From positions 1 through 6,413 of the forward strand of contig JAAVIG010000030.1 of the NCBI GenBank assembly GCA_014796735.1: DNA of 6,413 nt, read 5' to 3'. Under the pieces are notes generated by a model. The model was given only the letters and a program-made list of their open reading frames with translations. It ran no database searches and was not told where the DNA came from. The DNA is from Oscillospiraceae bacterium. GTDB lineage: Bacteria > Bacillota > Clostridia > Oscillospirales > Ruminococcaceae. Every line of letters begins with the position of its first letter. The first letter of the stretch is position 1. Position numbers and translations under genes: made by a program. This document shows positions 5,404 through 6,413 of the stretch, in pieces.

Positions 5404-5409
5404 CCTCCT
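5404..5409 (-). promoter_or_regulatory. Ribosome binding site that fixes the start of the 313-residue protein
   Basis: AGGAGG on the minus strand, 8 bases before the ATG at 5393-5395. It would lie within the coding sequence if the upstream TTG were used, so the shorter form is chosen. Confidence 0.88.
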
Positions 5410-5447
5410 GTATGCTGTGCAAACAGATTTATACTTTATCGTATATT

Positions 5448-5474
5448 GTATCGGAAAATAAAAAAAAAACTTTA
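5448..5474 (-). promoter_or_regulatory. Candidate sigma-28/sigma-D promoter
   Basis: On the minus strand TAAA (5471-5474) is followed after 16 bases by CCGATAC (5448-5454), close to the sigma-28 consensus TAAA-N15-GCCGATAT (6 of 8 bases in the -10). Transcription would start near 5441, giving a leader of about 46 bases. The spacer is mostly T. The match could be chance. Confidence 0.45.
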
Positions 5475-5521
5475 GAACACACTTAAAGAAACAAAACGAT
5501 TTATTAAATAAAACCAAATTT

Positions 5522-5550
5522 ATAATATTATCGGATAATAGCTTTGTCAA
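5522..5550 (-). promoter_or_regulatory. Sigma-A promoter upstream of the 313-residue protein gene
   Basis: On the minus strand TTGACA (5545-5550), a 17-base spacer and TATTAT (5522-5527) give a perfect -35 and a good -10. The leader to the ATG would be about 120 bases and would include the sigma-28-like site. Confidence 0.7.
5526..5540. promoter_or_regulatory. Operator-like 15-bp palindrome within the sigma-A promoter
   Basis: TATTATCGGATAATA is a perfect odd palindrome (7-bp arms, one central G). It fills much of the spacer and overlaps the -10 by two bases. A dimeric repressor bound here would block the promoter. The regulator is unknown. Confidence 0.4.
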
Positions 5551-5631
5551 ACATCGACAAAAAGGTTGTTGTGTAATTTTAACGCTTTTAGCAATAAAAT
5601 TTTTTGGTCAGTTTTTGTACATATTGCATAG

Positions 5632-5682
5632 AACGCCTGTGAATGATTTTTCATTGCAAAAGATCATTCACAGGCGTTTTTT
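5632..5682 (+). terminator. Strong plus-strand terminator with no gene assigned upstream
   Basis: AACGCCTGTGAATGAT (5632-5647) pairs perfectly with 5663-5678, and four more pairs (one G-T) extend inward to a 7-base loop. TTTTTT (5677-5682) follows on the plus strand only. The core arms match the terminator at 4219-4260. Confidence 0.85.
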
Positions 5683-5841
5683 GTTTTCCGCATTGTTTTG
5701 TAAATCACAGAAGCGATTCTGTTGATATAAATTATAAGCCAATTGTTTAAAAAAGCAGTTAATCCTCCGTTATTACTGCGCAGTTGATATGACTTTCTGT
5801 CCTCCCACTGCTATATACGGATTTTTCAAAAACGTTTCATA
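5683..5841. other. Spacer upstream of the sigma factor promoter
   Basis: No open frame of note is present on either strand. Two minus-strand AGGAGG-like sites occur (GGGAGGAC near 5803, GGAGGATT near 5764) but no start codon follows at a suitable distance, so no gene is called. Confidence 0.4.
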
Positions 5842-5869
5842 TTGACAAACCCCCAAAAAATTTTATAAT
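5842..5869 (+). promoter_or_regulatory. Sigma-A promoter of the ECF sigma factor gene
   Basis: TTGACA (5842-5847), a 16-base spacer and TATAAT (5864-5869) match the housekeeping consensus exactly in both boxes. Transcription should start near 5876. No ECF-type autoregulatory promoter is evident, so basal expression is probably constitutive and activity controlled after translation. Confidence 0.8.
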
Positions 5870-5873
5870 AATG

Positions 5874-5912
5874 CTGTAATGTTTTTGTGTGTGCAATTGT
5901 CTAACATTACAG
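5874..5912 (+). promoter_or_regulatory. Leader hairpin abutting the sigma factor ribosome site
   Basis: CTGTAATGTT (5874-5883) and AACATTACAG (5903-5912) are exact complements with a 19-base loop. The left arm begins at about the transcription start and the right arm overlaps the first bases of the AGAGGTGA Shine-Dalgarno. It could limit ribosome access, protect the 5' end, or as DNA be an operator. Confidence 0.55.
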
Positions 5913-5923
5913 AGGTGATGAAA

Positions 5924-6413
5924 ATGGACGAATACTTCAACGAAATATACAGACTGTACGCCAAAAAAGTGTACCGCTATATTTTGTCACTTTGCCGGGA
6001 TAAGACCTTGGCGGATGATATTTTGCAGAACACTATGCTGAAAGCGTTCAACAATATCGGCAGCTTTTCGGGCAGGTGTTCCGTTAAAACGTGGCTTTGT
6101 TCAATTGCCAGAAACGAGTATTTTAATCACCTCAAAAAAGCCGATAACAAGAATGTTTCCCTTGACGAAAACACGGGCAGCAAGAACGAAAACCCCGAAG
6201 AAAAGGCGATTTCAAATCTTTCGGCAATGGATATATTAAAGCTTGTCCACACGCTTGAAGAACCGTTTCGCGAGATTTTCACGCTTCGTTTTTACGGAGA
6301 ATTGAAATTCTCCGAGATAGGGGAAGTGTTCGGTAAAAGCGAGAACTGGGCGCGGGTGAATTTCTTCCGTGCACGGGAAAAACTCGCTCGAATGCTTGAA
6401 AAGGAGGACTTAA
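5924..6413 (+). CDS. ECF-type sigma-70 family RNA polymerase sigma factor (runs off right edge)
   Basis: 163 residues are present and the frame is open at the window edge; ECF factors are usually 160-190 residues, so little is missing. Region 2 spans about residues 5-72: LYAKKVYRYI, then DDILQNTMLKAF (core-binding helix) and KTWLCSIARNEYFNHLKK (region 2.4, -10 recognition). Residues 73-97 are a charged linker. Region 4 spans about 98-160: LEEPFREIFTLRFYGELKFS, then the helix-turn-helix EIGEVFGKSENWARVNFFRAREKL that reads the -35. The ATG at 5924 is preceded by AGAGGTGA at good spacing. In-frame ATG 5918 and GTG 5915 overlap the Shine-Dalgarno and are less likely. Sigma factors with this ENWARV helix are, from memory, often paired with a membrane zinc-finger anti-sigma factor encoded just downstream, which fits the ribosome site at 6401. 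The regulon cannot be read from here. Confidence 0.92.
   Translation, partial: MDEYFNEIYRLYAKKVYRYILSLCRDKTLADDILQNTMLKAFNNIGSFSGRCSVKTWLCSIARNEYFNHLKKADNKNVSLDENTGSKNENPEEKAISNLSAMDILKLVHTLEEPFREIFTLRFYGELKFSEIGEVFGKSENWARVNFFRAREKLARMLEKEDL
6401..6407 (+). promoter_or_regulatory. Strong ribosome binding site for a gene beyond the edge
   Basis: AAGGAGG lies inside the last sigma factor codons, 6 bases from the window end. A translationally coupled gene should start within a few bases past 6413, the usual layout for a sigma/anti-sigma pair. Confidence 0.6.

Noticed and set aside
5396..5422. N-terminal extension of the 313-residue protein to a TTG start
   Set aside because: The AGGAGG ribosome site lies within this stretch at ideal distance from the downstream ATG.

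Overview
The window looks like a chromosome segment of a low-GC Gram-positive bacterium, most likely a Clostridia member of the Ruminococcus/Lachnospiraceae type. The reasons are purine-rich Shine-Dalgarno sites before nearly every gene, A/T-rich spacers, consensus TTGACA/TATAAT promoters, U-tailed hairpin terminators, tRNA genes with an encoded CCA end, and an ECF sigma factor whose region 4 carries an ENWARVNFFRAREKL-type helix. No mobile-element gene, CRISPR array or rRNA gene is visible.

Layout. (1) 164-2195, plus strand: a two-gene unit. The first gene encodes a soluble protein of unknown family. The second encodes an alpha/beta hydrolase of the lipase_3/DUF2974 (Mbeg1-like) type with a GHSLGG nucleophile elbow and a hydrophobic C-terminal segment. 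Both genes show a possible indel near the 3' end. (2) 2196-2476: a spacer with a 26-bp-arm palindrome and a second hairpin that can terminate the leftward gene beyond it. (3) 2477-3031, minus strand: a Lys/Ala-rich, histone-H1-like tail fused to an SCP2-like domain. (4) 3032-3759: A-tract-rich spacer, one doubtful small membrane ORF on the minus strand, and the promoter of a tRNA operon. (5) 3761-4036, plus strand: tRNA-Lys(TTT), tRNA-Met(CAT) and tRNA-Trp(CCA), followed by terminators in both directions. (6) 4454-5395, minus strand: a 313-residue protein of unknown function, possibly of the DUF3879 group, with an Asp-rich loop. It has two stacked candidate promoters: a sigma-A type overlapped by a 15-bp palindrome, and a sigma-28/sigma-D-like one nearer the gene. 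(7) 5842 to the right edge, plus strand: promoter, leader hairpin and an ECF sigma factor that runs off the window. A strong Shine-Dalgarno at the edge suggests a second gene follows, probably its anti-sigma factor.

The most rewarding leads are the unknown-protein/hydrolase pair, the Lys/Ala-tailed SCP2-like protein, and the dual promoter of the 313-residue protein. All family names come from motif reading by eye; no database search was run.
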